In this document: positions 63,820 to 64,000 of the stretch, one piece after another
How the letters are laid out: every line of letters starts with the position of its first letter
Position numbering within the stretch: the first letter of the stretch is position 1
Assembly: GCA_041395525.1 (NCBI GenBank)
Contig: JAWLAH010000001.1
Coordinates: forward strand, 310,001 to 374,000
Length of the DNA stretch: 64,000 nt
Reading direction: 5' to 3'
Source of the DNA: CADEED01 sp020442965
GTDB lineage: Bacteria; Pseudomonadota; Gammaproteobacteria; Steroidobacterales; Steroidobacteraceae
Notes under the pieces: generated by a model
Told to the model about the DNA's origin: nothing
The model's input: only the letters and a program-made list of their open reading frames with translations
Database searches by the model: none
Translations under genes and position numbers: made by a program

Positions 63820-64000
63820 TTACAGCGGCAACACTATCCAGGATGCCCGGTCGTGGCCGGACTTGGGTGATGGCACACCATAAGTAATTGGTGTCTGGTG
63901 CAGTGCGAACCGATCCGCAGCTTGCGCCGAACCGATTCTCTCGAGGAGTGTGGATTGCGACGCTCGTCACAATATGGCGGCAACCACCCGCCGCGCGCTG

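Noticed and set aside
63820..64000. Possible gene or RNA at the right edge
   Set aside because: No convincing frame, ribosome binding site or RNA fold; probably the promoter region of the EAL gene.

Overview
The window is chromosomal DNA of a GC-rich (low to mid 60s % GC by eye) gammaproteobacterium. The gene set fits Steroidobacterales/Nevskiales/Xanthomonadales-like relatives: a full ccoNOQP-GHIS cluster, a Pseudomonas-type threonine aldolase, YceH, a DOMON-like protein next to DUF1343/NamZ, class III ADH plus FghA, and a GlyGly-CTERM protease. This placement is inference from gene content; no rRNA or marker tree was available. Coding density is very high. No stretch above 300 bases lacks a gene; the largest gaps are 43927-44162, 63820-64000 and 48014-48179, and I see no gene in them. 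I found no tRNA, rRNA, insertion sequence, CRISPR array or prophage.

Layout. 1-2190 (minus): proB-proA, with proA cut by the window edge. 2342-10101 (plus): cbb3 oxidase structural genes ccoNOQP, a 91-aa two-TM protein, then the assembly genes ccoG, ccoH, ccoI, ccoS. 10177-13127: an Asp-tailed small protein (frameshifted), a ferritin-like/VIT1 transporter, mobB, and htpX with a sigma32-like promoter and a strong terminator. 13241-17607 (plus): a lipid-modification operon (desaturase, FAD oxidoreductase, DUF1365, cyclopropane synthase) behind a perfect 12-bp-arm palindrome. 17687-24266: FAD dehydrogenase, gloA, a VOC lipoprotein, an MFS carrier and a subtilase with a GlyGly-CTERM tail. 24238-28623 (minus): a catabolic-looking run (FAH hydrolase, glycosyltransferase-like protein, amidohydrolase, AMP ligase), with a VOC protein and a lipoprotein hydrolase diverging from it at 28728-30724. 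30743-34747: DUF4112, then (minus) ferredoxin-NADP reductase, tesB, a CpeT-like lipoprotein and a class I cytochrome c. 34879-43926: an orphan iorA-type Fe-S subunit, gabT, a small Cys protein, a nitrilase-fold protein lacking the catalytic Cys, a VanZ-like membrane protein, yceH, an F420-reductase-like protein, ltaE, PilZ and a FAD oxidase. 44163-50009: a diguanylate cyclase, an S9 peptidase (one frameshift) and typA. 50072-58859 (plus): two uncharacterised envelope proteins, a cyclophilin, modBC, yebC, a DOMON-like protein, NamZ/DUF1343, msrA and msrB. 58889-63819: a flavin monooxygenase, then (minus) adhC-fghA for formaldehyde and a GAF-GGDEF-EAL protein.

Functional themes are microaerobic respiration with its copper and heme assembly; membrane lipid remodelling; molybdenum use (mobB, modBC, iorA); cyclic-di-GMP signalling (one cyclase, one phosphodiesterase, one PilZ); and repair of carbonyl and sulfoxide damage (gloA, adhC/fghA, msrAB).

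Caution on quality: two patches (about 27.0-29.75 kb and 54.2-57.95 kb) and two isolated spots (10.3 kb and 47.37 kb) carry frameshifts, mostly single-base. Conserved motifs of one family continue from frame to frame across them. This looks more like consensus or assembly error than gene decay, so these genes are listed as frameshifted and may be intact in the organism.
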